NCBI GenBank assembly: GCA_016786885.1
Contig: JAEUVO010000064.1
Coordinates: 124,001-188,000, forward strand
Reading direction: 5' to 3'
From: Chitinophagaceae bacterium
GTDB taxonomy: Bacteria; Bacteroidota; Bacteroidia; Chitinophagales; Chitinophagaceae
Length of the DNA: 64,000 nt
Shown: piece after piece, positions 54,687 through 63,319 of the stretch
Position numbering within the stretch: position 1 is the stretch's first letter
Layout of the letters: every line of letters starts with the position of its first letter
Position numbers and translations under genes: made by a program
The notes under the pieces: model-generated
Databases searched by the model: none
Seen by the model: the letters and a program-made list of their open reading frames with translations, nothing else
What the model was told of the DNA's origin: nothing

Positions 54687-56408
54687 TTACAACTTCATAT
54701 CTGCAATCACTGCCTTTATTTTCTCATCCATCTCTTTATTTACTTTGTCAAAATCTGTAGCATTATTCAGTTTTGTATTCACACTGAAATAGAACTTGAT
54801 CTTGGGTTCCGTTCCGCTTGGTCTTGCCGATATGCTACTGCCATCAGCTAAAATGAATTGTAACACATTTGATTTTGGCAATTCAATTTTCCACTCCTCT
54901 CCTGTTTGCGGATTGCTGCCGTTCTGCAATTCGTAATCCAGTAATTGCACCACAGCCGATCCATTGATCGTTTTCGGAGGATTATTACGGTAACTTTCCA
55001 TCATGGCAGCTATTTGTTGCTGACCATCCATTCCCTTTTTGGTAATAGAAATCAGATTCTCTTTATAAAAACCATATTGTACATACAGGTCTATCATCTT
55101 TTCATACAGGCTGCGGCCTTTTTCTTTTTCATATGCCGCCATTTCGCAAAGCAGCGCTACTGCGCTGACTCCATCTTTATCTCTTATCTTATCACCAATC
55201 ATTAAACCAAAACTCTCTTCCCCTCCAATTACATAATTCTCCTTTCCTTCTTTTTCACGGATCATGGCAGCAATCCATTTAAAACCTGTCAATACCCTGT
55301 AACAGGCCACACCGTTTCCTTTTGCCAGCGCATCGATCATAGGTGTGGTAACGATGGTTGTTATTACCATGTCATTTGGCTTCGCCACACCTTTTGCTTT
55401 TCTTGCTTCCATTAAATAATTAAAAGCAAGTACAGCAGTCTGGTTACCATTCATGAGCACCCAATTCCCTTTACTATCTTTTACTCCTATGGCTAACCGG
55501 TCAGCGTCTGGGTCGGTGCCACAAAGAATGTCTGCATCCAGTTGTTCTGCCAGCTTTAAGCCATAACTCATGGCCTCACTTTCCTCCGGGTTAGGGTATG
55601 CAACGGTTGGAAAATTTCCGTCAGGTTCGCTCTGCTCTTTTACGATATGTACATTATCAAATCCGAATTTTTTCAATACCTGTGGCAGTAAGGTGATTCC
55701 CGTTCCATGTATTGGAGTATAAACGATCTTAAGATCTTTATGCTTTGCTATTACCTCAGGATACACACTTAATCCCTTCACCATCTCCATATACTGCTCA
55801 TCCATTTCTTTGCCGATGATAGTAATGTTAGTTTCCCCGCCAGACCATTTTACATCATCAACAGAAACGATCTTATCTACTTCTTTGATCACATTTTTGT
55901 CATGCGGAGGCACCAATTGTGAGCCATCGTCCCAGTAAGCTTTATATCCATTGTATTCTTTAGGATTATGCGAAGCCGTACATACCACACCACCCTGGCA
56001 TTTCAATGTGCGAATGGCATAAGATAATTCCGGGGTAGGCCGCAATGCTTCAAACAAATACACTTTGATGCCATTCGCCGCAAATACATTTGCTGTGGTT
56101 TCAGCAAAAAAGCGGCTGTTGTTACGACTGTCATGTGCAATAGCCACACTAACCCCCGCAGGAAAACATTGTTTCAGGTAATTGGCATAGCCCTGGGTGG
56201 CCATACCTACTGTATATTTATTCATCCGGTTGGTACCCACTCCCATCAATCCACGCAACCCCCCGGTTCCGAATTCAAGGTTTCTGTAAAAAGCATCAGC
56301 CAGTTCAGAAGTATTCTCTGTTTGTAGTTTTTTTATTTCTTCTTTTGTTGCTACATCAAAATTTCCATTAAGCCAGGTATCGATCTTTGCTTGTATTGCG
56401 GCGTCCAT
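54687..56408 (-). CDS. Phosphohexomutase (phosphoglucomutase/phosphomannomutase type)
   Basis: The 573-residue enzyme of the alpha-D-phosphohexomutase family has the phosphoserine loop TASHNP (Ser146), the metal loop DPDADR, the sugar loop GGEESFG (the GEESFG form is typical of glucose/mannose-type enzymes) and the C-terminal phosphate loop RPSGTEPK. It interconverts sugar 1- and 6-phosphates. Length fits the PGM2-like subgroup. It is a monocistronic gene with its own terminator. Confidence 0.93.
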   Translation of the reverse strand: MDAAIQAKIDTWLNGNFDVATKEEIKKLQTENTSELADAFYRNLEFGTGGLRGLMGVGTNRMNKYTVGMATQGYANYLKQCFPAGVSVAIAHDSRNNSRFFAETTANVFAANGIKVYLFEALRPTPELSYAIRTLKCQGGVVCTASHNPKEYNGYKAYWDDGSQLVPPHDKNVIKEVDKIVSVDDVKWSGGETNITIIGKEMDEQYMEMVKGLSVYPEVIAKHKDLKIVYTPIHGTGITLLPQVLKKFGFDNVHIVKEQSEPDGNFPTVAYPNPEESEAMSYGLKLAEQLDADILCGTDPDADRLAIGVKDSKGNWVLMNGNQTAVLAFNYLMEARKAKGVAKPNDMVITTIVTTPMIDALAKGNGVACYRVLTGFKWIAAMIREKEGKENYVIGGEESFGLMIGDKIRDKDGVSAVALLCEMAAYEKEKGRSLYEKMIDLYVQYGFYKENLISITKKGMDGQQQIAAMMESYRNNPPKTINGSAVVQLLDYELQNGSNPQTGEEWKIELPKSNVLQFILADGSSISARPSGTEPKIKFYFSVNTKLNNATDFDKVNKEMDEKIKAVIADMKL

Positions 56409-56545
56409 AATCGTAAAAAGGTTTTTGATTTTTAAAGCTGAAAGTTATTGAATTTTAGGTTTTAAAACCGAAAAGAAACCAGAATCGTAAATTTGATTTT
56501 TAATACAATTCCGTTCATACTCTTTGTAAAACCTTATATTCTCTG

Positions 56546-57580
56546 GTGTTTAAAAAAGTAATCATAATCATTCTCCTACTTCAGTCAATTGGCAAGTCAT
56601 TTGCCCAGGATACTGCTGCAGCAAAGAATACTCAATCAGTATACGATACTATAATTTCAATAAAAATAGTTCCAGATTCAGCATTACAAAGAGACCTGTC
56701 AGCAAGCGGTTATTATAACCCTCTGCAAAGGAACCTAAATAAAAAAAAGGTCTGGATAGTGACAGGCGTCAATATAGTTGGCTATGGCGGTGTAATGGCA
56801 GCCCTCGCTTCTGCCTGGTATGATAATTATACCAAAACAAAACTTCACTCCTTCAATGATAGCAGGGAATGGCTGCAGGTAGATAAAGTGGGACATGTTT
56901 ATGGGACCTGGATAGAAAGCCGGGCCAATAATGAGCTTTGGAAATGGACCGGGATGGAAAGGAAAAAAAGAATATGGATCAGCGGCCTGACCTCCTTTGC
57001 TTTTCAAACAACTATTGAATACCTGGATGGCAAAAGTGCTGAGTGGGGCTGGAGCTGGGCTGACTTTGGCGCCAATATACTTGGCAGCAGCACTTTTATT
57101 GCACAGGAATTGGCATGGAATGATCAGCGTATTAAACTCAAATGGTCATTTCATAAAAAAAATTATAGTGACGCTTCCCTGAATAAGAGGAGCGATGAAT
57201 TATTCGGTAAAAGTTTGCCGGAACGTTTTCTGAAAGATTATAACGGTCAAACCTACTGGGCAAGTGTTAATCTGAAATCCTTTTTTCCGAAAACAAAACT
57301 ACCTGAATGGTTTTGTATATCTGTAGGATACGGAGCAGAAGGAATGTTTGGCGGTGAAGAAAACATCGCTAAAGACGATAATGGGAGTATCATCTTCGAT
57401 AGAAGTGACATAAAACGATACCGGCAATGGTACCTGGCCCCTGATATTGATTTTAGTAAGATCAAAACCAATAAGAAAGGAATAAAATTCATACTCACCG
57501 TGCTGAGTGCTTTTAAGTTTCCTGCTCCTTCGCTTGAATTCTCCAATGGCAAGTTCAGCGTAAATGCACTGCATTTCTGA
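56546..57580 (+). CDS. DUF2279 family protein
   Basis: The start is GTG at 56546 with a signal peptide (MFKKVIIIILLLQSIGKSFAQ); 344 residues. The core has the family motif VDKVGHVYGTWIES and a WISGLTSFAFQTTIEYLDG segment, then ADFGANILG with a Gly-rich turn: a membrane-associated helix bundle. Function is unknown. The C-terminal part (about 200-344) is beta-like with SVGYGAEGMFGG. It is divergent from the phosphohexomutase. Confidence 0.85.
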   Translation: MFKKVIIIILLLQSIGKSFAQDTAAAKNTQSVYDTIISIKIVPDSALQRDLSASGYYNPLQRNLNKKKVWIVTGVNIVGYGGVMAALASAWYDNYTKTKLHSFNDSREWLQVDKVGHVYGTWIESRANNELWKWTGMERKKRIWISGLTSFAFQTTIEYLDGKSAEWGWSWADFGANILGSSTFIAQELAWNDQRIKLKWSFHKKNYSDASLNKRSDELFGKSLPERFLKDYNGQTYWASVNLKSFFPKTKLPEWFCISVGYGAEGMFGGEENIAKDDNGSIIFDRSDIKRYRQWYLAPDIDFSKIKTNKKGIKFILTVLSAFKFPAPSLEFSNGKFSVNALHF

Positions 57581-57646
57581 TGGTTTAACTGATTTGCCGT
57601 AAATTAGCTTTTCCTTTTTTTAAGGCATTAATGAATTTTAAAATAT

Positions 57647-58054
57647 ATGAAAAAGTTATTTCTGCTGGCAACAACTCTTCCTGTCTTTTTAATAATGACA
57701 GGTTGTGGCAAAGATGAAAATAATGATCCCCCTGCAGATCAGCCGGCCAATATAACTATCACTGAACCCACTGCCGGTGTGACTTATATTAACGGAAGCA
57801 CTATTATGGTAAGAGGTAATGTCACAGATAATAATGTATTAGCATCTGCCAGGATCGAAATAAAAAATAACAGCACAAATGCTGTTATGTATCAGCAAAA
57901 CCAATCCACCGGGAATGTTACCTACTTTGACCTGAACTGGAACTGGACAGTTGCTGGTATCAGTTCAACAGTGAATGCCACCATCAAGATCATTGTAACA
58001 GACAAAGCTGGTTACCAGGCCAGCAAAGAAATTGCCATTGTCTTGACCGATTAA
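57647..58054 (+). CDS. Ig-like domain lipoprotein
   Basis: The 135-residue protein has a lipoprotein signal (MTGC, Cys21) and one Ig/FN3-like beta-sandwich (PANITITEPTAGVTYINGSTIMVRGNVTDNN to ATIKIIVTDKAG). This is a surface-domain-like single unit of the type found repeated in DUF4625-like proteins. No enzyme motif. Confidence 0.75.
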   Translation: MKKLFLLATTLPVFLIMTGCGKDENNDPPADQPANITITEPTAGVTYINGSTIMVRGNVTDNNVLASARIEIKNNSTNAVMYQQNQSTGNVTYFDLNWNWTVAGISSTVNATIKIIVTDKAGYQASKEIAIVLTD

Positions 58055-58137
58055 GCCAGCGTCTACCCTGTCATTTCTTAAACAATTCGTATCAATTCAT
58101 AACTGCAACCCGTAAATTAGCAGCTGAATTGACTGCT

Positions 58138-59463
58138 ATGCAAATTGTTCAACAACTACTATTCCTTCTCCTCAGTGCTGTTGCTGTCTTTTTCTTTTCT
58201 AAAAAAGTAAAAGAAATAAGCAGGAATATAAAACTGGGAAGAGATGAAAACCTGAGCGACAATTCCTCTGAACGATGGAAAAATTTGCTGTTGCTGGCAT
58301 TTGGTCAGAAAAAAATGTTTCGCAATCCTCTCGTGGCAGTGATGCACTTTTTTGTATATGCGGGGTTCATCATAATCAATATTGAGGTATTGGAGATCGT
58401 TCTGGATGGCATTACCGGTAAACATCGTTTGTTTGCTGCACCTTTAGGCGGTTTTTACAGTTTTCTTATCAACGCATTTGAAGTACTGGCCTTACTCGTA
58501 TTAGTAGCCTGTGTTATTTTCCTGGTCAGAAGAAATATCATTAAACTAAAACGATTTATAAGTAAAGACCTCGATGGCTGGCCCAGGAGTGATGCCAATT
58601 ATATCCTTATTACCGAGATCGTATTGATGTCACTGTTTCTTATACTCAACGCCAGCGATACATTATTACAAACGAGAGGTGTTGAGCACTACGCCGCCCA
58701 TCCAACAGGCAACTTTGTTATTTCTCAATACCTTCAGCCCCTTTTGAACGGGATGAGCGACAGCGGCCTTCAACTGGTGGAAAGAGGTAGCTGGTGGTTG
58801 CATATCGTTGGCATCTTTGCTTTTCTCAATTACCTGCCTTATTCCAAACATCTGCATATTGTGCTGGCATTCCCCAATGCCTATTATGCACGGCTGAAAC
58901 CTATGGGAGAAATGGAAAACATGCCTTCCATTCAAAAAGAAGTGTTGTATGCGATGCAGCCAGAACTTGCCCCCACTGGTGAACAACCTGCCCCGCAAAA
59001 ATTCGGTGCCAAAGATGTAATGGATCTGAGCTGGAAAAATCTGATGGATGCATACAGTTGCACGGAATGCGGAAGATGTTCTGCTGCCTGTCCTGCTAAT
59101 CAAACAGGCAAATTGCTTTCTCCCCGAAAAATAATGATGGATACCCGTGACCGGCTGGAAGAAATTGGAAGGAATATTAATACAAATAAAGAATTTAAAG
59201 ACGACGGCAAATCATTATTGCACGATTATATATCAGTAGAGGAGCTCCGTGCTTGTACCACCTGCAATGCCTGTGTGCAGGAATGTCCTGTCGGCATTAG
59301 TCCGCTGGATATCATTATACAGCTTCGGAGATACTTAGTAATGGAAGAAAGTAATTCACCACAGGAATGGACGGCGATGTTCAGTAACGTAGAAAATAAT
59401 TTTGCCCCCTGGAAATTCAGCCCGGATGAGAGAGATAAGTGGGTGGAAGAAATGCTATCTTAG
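58138..59463 (+). CDS. Membrane-bound (Fe-S)-binding protein (HdrE/HdrC-like fusion)
   Basis: I take the ATG at 58138 (441 residues); a TTG three codons earlier is possible. Five or so N-terminal membrane helices (5-25, 63-85, 100-123, 145-170, about 215-235) are followed by a cytoplasmic ferredoxin-like domain with two 4Fe-4S motifs: CTECGRCSAACP and CTTCNACVQECP. It should pass electrons between a quinone or membrane carrier and a soluble partner, as in heterodisulfide reductase-like complexes. The CCG-domain protein that normally accompanies it lies at 63320, separated by six genes. Confidence 0.9.
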   Translation: MQIVQQLLFLLLSAVAVFFFSKKVKEISRNIKLGRDENLSDNSSERWKNLLLLAFGQKKMFRNPLVAVMHFFVYAGFIIINIEVLEIVLDGITGKHRLFAAPLGGFYSFLINAFEVLALLVLVACVIFLVRRNIIKLKRFISKDLDGWPRSDANYILITEIVLMSLFLILNASDTLLQTRGVEHYAAHPTGNFVISQYLQPLLNGMSDSGLQLVERGSWWLHIVGIFAFLNYLPYSKHLHIVLAFPNAYYARLKPMGEMENMPSIQKEVLYAMQPELAPTGEQPAPQKFGAKDVMDLSWKNLMDAYSCTECGRCSAACPANQTGKLLSPRKIMMDTRDRLEEIGRNINTNKEFKDDGKSLLHDYISVEELRACTTCNACVQECPVGISPLDIIIQLRRYLVMEESNSPQEWTAMFSNVENNFAPWKFSPDERDKWVEEMLS

Positions 59464-59466
59464 GCT

Positions 59467-59838
59467 ATGAATGAATATCATCTCTTCGATGAAAAAGAAG
59501 AAAGATCATTATTAGCAGCATTTGCATGGTGGGAGAAAAGAAGACTGATCTACAATCTGATTGTTGGCGCCACTGGTATTATCTGCCTTGCGGTTCTTTC
59601 ACTTTTTTCTTTTTTAGGATTAAGTGACCTTGTCGGAATATTGATCTATGGTATCATAGTCAACTTGTTCTATTCATGCGGCTTCCTCATTGAAATAGCT
59701 TCCAGGCATTATTTCAAAAGTAAAATTGATTTTTCAGAAAAAAGAAAAATTCTATTTGGTATCGGACTCGTTCTTTCCATCCTCATCACAATAATATTAT
59801 CTTTTGGGTACGCATTTATACTATCAAGCCCTTTTTAA
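59467..59838 (+). CDS. Small membrane protein of unknown function
   Basis: The 123-residue protein has three hydrophobic segments (about 28-50, 55-75, 95-118) after a charged N-tail. It lies three bases behind the Fe-S protein gene and is likely co-transcribed. It could help the Fe-S protein but no motif supports a specific role. Confidence 0.75.
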   Translation: MNEYHLFDEKEERSLLAAFAWWEKRRLIYNLIVGATGIICLAVLSLFSFLGLSDLVGILIYGIIVNLFYSCGFLIEIASRHYFKSKIDFSEKRKILFGIGLVLSILITIILSFGYAFILSSPF

Positions 59839-59853
59839 GAATAAAAACAAACC

Positions 59854-60183
59854 ATGAATATTGCTCCTTTTCCTTTTCAAACACTTGACTGGTCACTTGT
59901 TCCAAAAGAAGAACATAAAGGTGAAACCGGAATGGCTTATTGGCAGGTACAAAAAGTAAATGATATCCGGGTAAGAATGGTTGAGTATTCGCCTGGTTAT
60001 AAAGCCGATCATTGGTGCAGTAAGGGCCATATCATTCTTTGCCTGGATGGCGAAATGTATTCCGAACTGGATGATGGTCGTGTATTAAAACTAACCAAGG
60101 GCATGTGCTATTTTGTAGGTGATAATAATGAAGCACACCGCAGTACCACCGCAACGGGTTGTAAATTATTTATAGTAGATTAA
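59854..60183 (+). CDS. DHCW-motif cupin
   Basis: The 109-residue cupin has the DHWC segment (KADHWCSKGHIILCLDGEM), the beta-barrel motifs HWC...GH...L.GE and the second motif GMCYFVGDNNEAHRS. It is a small single-domain metal-binding beta-barrel. The substrate is unknown. Lies between the small membrane protein and an outer-membrane barrel gene. Confidence 0.82.
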   Translation: MNIAPFPFQTLDWSLVPKEEHKGETGMAYWQVQKVNDIRVRMVEYSPGYKADHWCSKGHIILCLDGEMYSELDDGRVLKLTKGMCYFVGDNNEAHRSTTATGCKLFIVD

Positions 60184-60236
60184 ACCCTGGTTCTTCCAAT
60201 ACAAAATATTTTCCTGCATCATACGTTAAACAGCTG

Positions 60237-60761
60237 ATGAAGAAATATCTTACCCTCTTACTAATAGCAACTGTCAGCATAAGTATATGCCGAGCCCAGA
60301 ACCTCTTTGAACTGGGTGCAGAATACCTCCGTTTTATCGGCAAAGGATATACCACAAGTAAAATAGCTGCCCGGGGCGAATCATTCAGTAATAAAAACAG
60401 TTTCAGTGCGGGCATTACGTATCAACTTGCATCCGCAAAAGCTTATTCAGTTTCATCCGGTTTTGGTTTTTATGCCGGTTACCGGTATGCGTTTGGAACT
60501 AATACAAATGGTAATAACATTTTTGCAGGTGCCCGGTTATTATTTTCACTGGAAGACTTTGAAGGAAAGACAAGGCAAAAAAGTTTGTTGATTACGCCTA
60601 TTGCGGAAGCAGGCTATCATTTTATTTTTGCCAAACGAATTTATGCTGCCCCTTCTGTAGGATTTGGTTATACCATAGAATTCAGCAAGGGTTATAATTC
60701 ACTGGATGAGGATGTAGGCAAACGTTTCATCCCGTCCTTATCTGCAGGCTACCGGTTTTGA
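60237..60761 (+). CDS. Small outer-membrane beta-barrel protein
   Basis: The 174-residue protein has a signal peptide ending ICRAQ and then alternating beta-strands with Gly/Tyr (NLFELGAEYLRFIGKGYT, GFGFYAGYRYAFGT, SAGYRF at the C-end), typical of small porin-like barrels. It ends three bases from the convergent LysE-type gene. Function unknown. Confidence 0.75.
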   Translation: MKKYLTLLLIATVSISICRAQNLFELGAEYLRFIGKGYTTSKIAARGESFSNKNSFSAGITYQLASAKAYSVSSGFGFYAGYRYAFGTNTNGNNIFAGARLLFSLEDFEGKTRQKSLLITPIAEAGYHFIFAKRIYAAPSVGFGYTIEFSKGYNSLDEDVGKRFIPSLSAGYRF

Positions 60762-60764
60762 GTT

Positions 60765-61502
60765 TTACTCCTTGTCTTTCTTTGTAATCTTTTCAATTTC
60801 TTCTTCAAAGCGGTCTATTTGCTCCTCAAACTTATGCGTTACCTCCTCCGGATGCTCCATCTGGTGCACCGCATCTTTTTTCCGGAGTATTTTCCAAAGC
60901 TGTATCAGTGCAGTAATCGCAAATATTCCCCCAATCACCCAGTTCAGAACATGCTGGTTAGTATTTATCTTTTGCGCAATTAGCAGGCCTCCAAAGATAA
61001 AAATACAGTTGCCCAAAAAGGTTCCTACTCCAATTCCAACGATATAGGAATTATAATGATCTGCTCTTGGTAATAATATCTTTTTTGTAAATAACACCGT
61101 ACTCCAGCCAAACCAGAAGGGTATCTGTACCGGGTTCACTGCACTCATAATGAATCCCAATACTATTTTAGGCAAGGGGCTGTCCAGGACAATATTCTTT
61201 TCTACCGTAGGATGCAACGCTGCATAAAAGCTAAAAGCCGCCAGCGCAGCCACTATCAAAAATGTTACCCATTCAAGTACCTTCAGAATTTTTTCTTGCT
61301 TCCGTACCCAATCCATGGCCACCAATGAAATACGGACATAGATTATTTCCGCAATTAATGACCCAAGTGAAAATAGTAAGGCAGCAGTTACCCCGCTTGA
61401 AATGGAGATTTGCATGGCAGCAATATTCAGCGTACCCAAAGGAAGGGAACCCAAAAAACTGACAAGCATGCCTGTCAGGAAAATTTTCAGCAGCGGATGC
61501 AT
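60765..61502 (-). CDS. LysE-family translocator
   Basis: From the ATG at 61502 the protein has 245 residues and about six membrane segments, with the LysE N-motif SFLGSLPLGTLNIAAMQ and the conserved NPVQIPFW (third helix region). A charged C-tail follows (KFEEQIDRFEEEIEKITKKDKE). LysE proteins export amino acids or similar small compounds; the substrate is unclear. The longer frame to 61601 has a poor N-terminus. Confidence 0.85.
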   Translation of the reverse strand: MHPLLKIFLTGMLVSFLGSLPLGTLNIAAMQISISSGVTAALLFSLGSLIAEIIYVRISLVAMDWVRKQEKILKVLEWVTFLIVAALAAFSFYAALHPTVEKNIVLDSPLPKIVLGFIMSAVNPVQIPFWFGWSTVLFTKKILLPRADHYNSYIVGIGVGTFLGNCIFIFGGLLIAQKINTNQHVLNWVIGGIFAITALIQLWKILRKKDAVHQMEHPEEVTHKFEEQIDRFEEEIEKITKKDKE

Positions 61503-61622
61503 ATACCAAAAATACAAAGAAAGCGGTCTTAAGTAAGAAGACGGAGGCGGGAAGTTTGAAGAAACAGTCAAATATAATCTGGTAAAATAATTATGTTTCA
61601 TAAACCAGGTTGCATTCTTTAC

Positions 61623-62657
61623 TCAATCATATTTCTCCAGCATTTTAAAATGTTTATTTGACTCTTTTAAAAAATTCCATCCTTTTCTAAAGGACCAGTA
61701 TGGTGTTCCATTTTTATGATTATGCCGGCTAATCCTGTAAAGGGCCTTCCAGTGTTCGAGGATAACGGCATACGCTTTATGTATAGGCATTCCACAATCA
61801 TAAATATGATTAGGCTCAGCGCCGCAACCATTAAATTCAAGGATAAGAAAGTTCTTTCCCTGCTTCAGGTCATCAATAGAAGTAGTTTTAATATCATACC
61901 GTCCGTAAAAAAAACTGGTGCTGTGGCTCAGTTCGTCAAACACACGGTGCATCGTCTCATTTATCTCTTTGTGCAGGTTAGTGAAGTGTGCTCCCCTGTT
62001 GTGATTACCGGCATAAGAAAGGTAAAATATCTCTCCGTCAGGAATTATCCTGTCAAAGCGATGACCGTGCCGGTGTTCCATTTCTTCCATCCTGAATTTA
62101 GCACGGGGATGCATCTCCACCAGTTGTCTCAGTGTCGATTGTCCATCTCCTTTGACATGTAGCAGCTCTTTATGAATAAATCCGCTAACAGTTCCTTTTG
62201 ACTCAGCGGGGTGACGGTAATAAAATACACTAACCTCCACGGGCAGGTCGACCAAATCCTGTACAATATATTCAACAGGTACTTTCTCATGGTATTTTTT
62301 CAACTGGTCCCGGTTATCAATCTTCCTGAATAAGATCCCCTTCATACCCACATCAGGCTTCACTATGAACGGAAATGAAAATTCAGCGTCCACTATCTTT
62401 TTTTCTACTTCATCAAAAGGCAGATCATGCATGATATAAATGGTCTTTGGTACCATGTCAGAAGGCAACTGATCATACATTTCCTTTTTACCCTCCCCTT
62501 CAAATCCACCAAATGTAATGGTAGGATTGGATGAACTAAAGTACCAGAATGAACCGCTGCGGATACAATACCATAACCATACCGGGCTGATAGGCATGTA
62601 CAGCACATAAAAGTTCCACAATTCCCAATTGGTCAGTTTTTGAAAAAATTTCTTCAT
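61623..62657 (-). CDS. ATP-grasp domain protein
   Basis: The 344-residue protein begins with a probable membrane-associated segment (about 14-45, WLWYCIRSG), followed by an ATP-grasp core: FPFIVKPDVGMKGILFRKI (phosphate-binding loop), the mid strand DLVDLPVEVSVFYYRHPA, and LILEFNGCGAEPNHIYD (the metal-binding end, DxEFN...EP-like). It should ligate a carboxylate to an amine or thiol. The closest family suggestions are D-Ala-D-Ala ligase-like or glutamate ligase-type proteins; the substrates are unknown. It is divergent from the 62746 gene. Confidence 0.8.
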   Translation of the reverse strand: MKKFFQKLTNWELWNFYVLYMPISPVWLWYCIRSGSFWYFSSSNPTITFGGFEGEGKKEMYDQLPSDMVPKTIYIMHDLPFDEVEKKIVDAEFSFPFIVKPDVGMKGILFRKIDNRDQLKKYHEKVPVEYIVQDLVDLPVEVSVFYYRHPAESKGTVSGFIHKELLHVKGDGQSTLRQLVEMHPRAKFRMEEMEHRHGHRFDRIIPDGEIFYLSYAGNHNRGAHFTNLHKEINETMHRVFDELSHSTSFFYGRYDIKTTSIDDLKQGKNFLILEFNGCGAEPNHIYDCGMPIHKAYAVILEHWKALYRISRHNHKNGTPYWSFRKGWNFLKESNKHFKMLEKYD

Positions 62658-62696
62658 CGTTTAGTCAATAAAACAAAAATAAGTTTCCCTGCAACA

Positions 62697-62724
62697 TTGC
62701 CGCATATTTTATTGTCCTATTTTG
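62697..62724 (+). promoter_or_regulatory. Probable promoter of the DUF4190-like gene
   Basis: TTG (62697-62699), 18 bases, TATTTTG (62718-62724), 21 bases before the ATG at 62746. Confidence 0.45.
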
Positions 62725-62745
62725 CATTAACCACAAATAAATGCT

Positions 62746-63273
62746 ATGAGATTGCTTTTGACACTTATCCTCAGCATGTTTTTTATTTCCGGGAGCTATG
62801 CTACCTCCACCCCATCATCTGCTTATACAGAACCCGGGATACAAAAAAATATCTATCCCACTCCTCAGCTAACAGATATATTAAAACTAAAAGTCAGGGA
62901 TATTGAAAGGATCACAGGAAAAAAATTAAAACTAAAGGAAAAAATTGCTTTTAAGTTTTTGCAGTGGAAGATCAAGAAAGGGTTAAGAATAACCAGGGAA
63001 GAACCTAAAAAAAATAAAGGGAAGACAGCTCTCATATTTGGAATTATCGGGCTGGCTGGATTGATCACCCCCATTCCAATAGTAGGGGGACTGATGGCAC
63101 TTGTAGGTATCATATTAGCGCTGGTGCTGGGCTACCAGGCCAAAAAGGAAAATCCTGATGACAAGAATGCAAAAACAGCCATTGTACTTGGCTGGATTGG
63201 TATTGGGTTAGTTGTTCTTGCGGTGGCAATTCTTATAGCCGTACTATCAACATGGAGCTGGGGTTGGGGCTGA
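62746..63273 (+). CDS. DUF4190-like membrane protein
   Basis: The 175-residue protein has a signal-like N-terminus, a charged linker (about 35-92) and two or three C-terminal membrane segments with the Gly/Pro-rich IFGIIGLAGLITPIPIVGG and LGWIGIGLVVLAVA patterns. It resembles DUF4190 proteins of unknown function. It lies next to the CCG-domain gene. Confidence 0.75.
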   Translation: MRLLLTLILSMFFISGSYATSTPSSAYTEPGIQKNIYPTPQLTDILKLKVRDIERITGKKLKLKEKIAFKFLQWKIKKGLRITREEPKKNKGKTALIFGIIGLAGLITPIPIVGGLMALVGIILALVLGYQAKKENPDDKNAKTAIVLGWIGIGLVVLAVAILIAVLSTWSWGWG

Positions 63274-63319
63274 TAAATGAGGTGTTTTCAGTAATATTGC
63301 TTTTATATAATAAGAAAAT

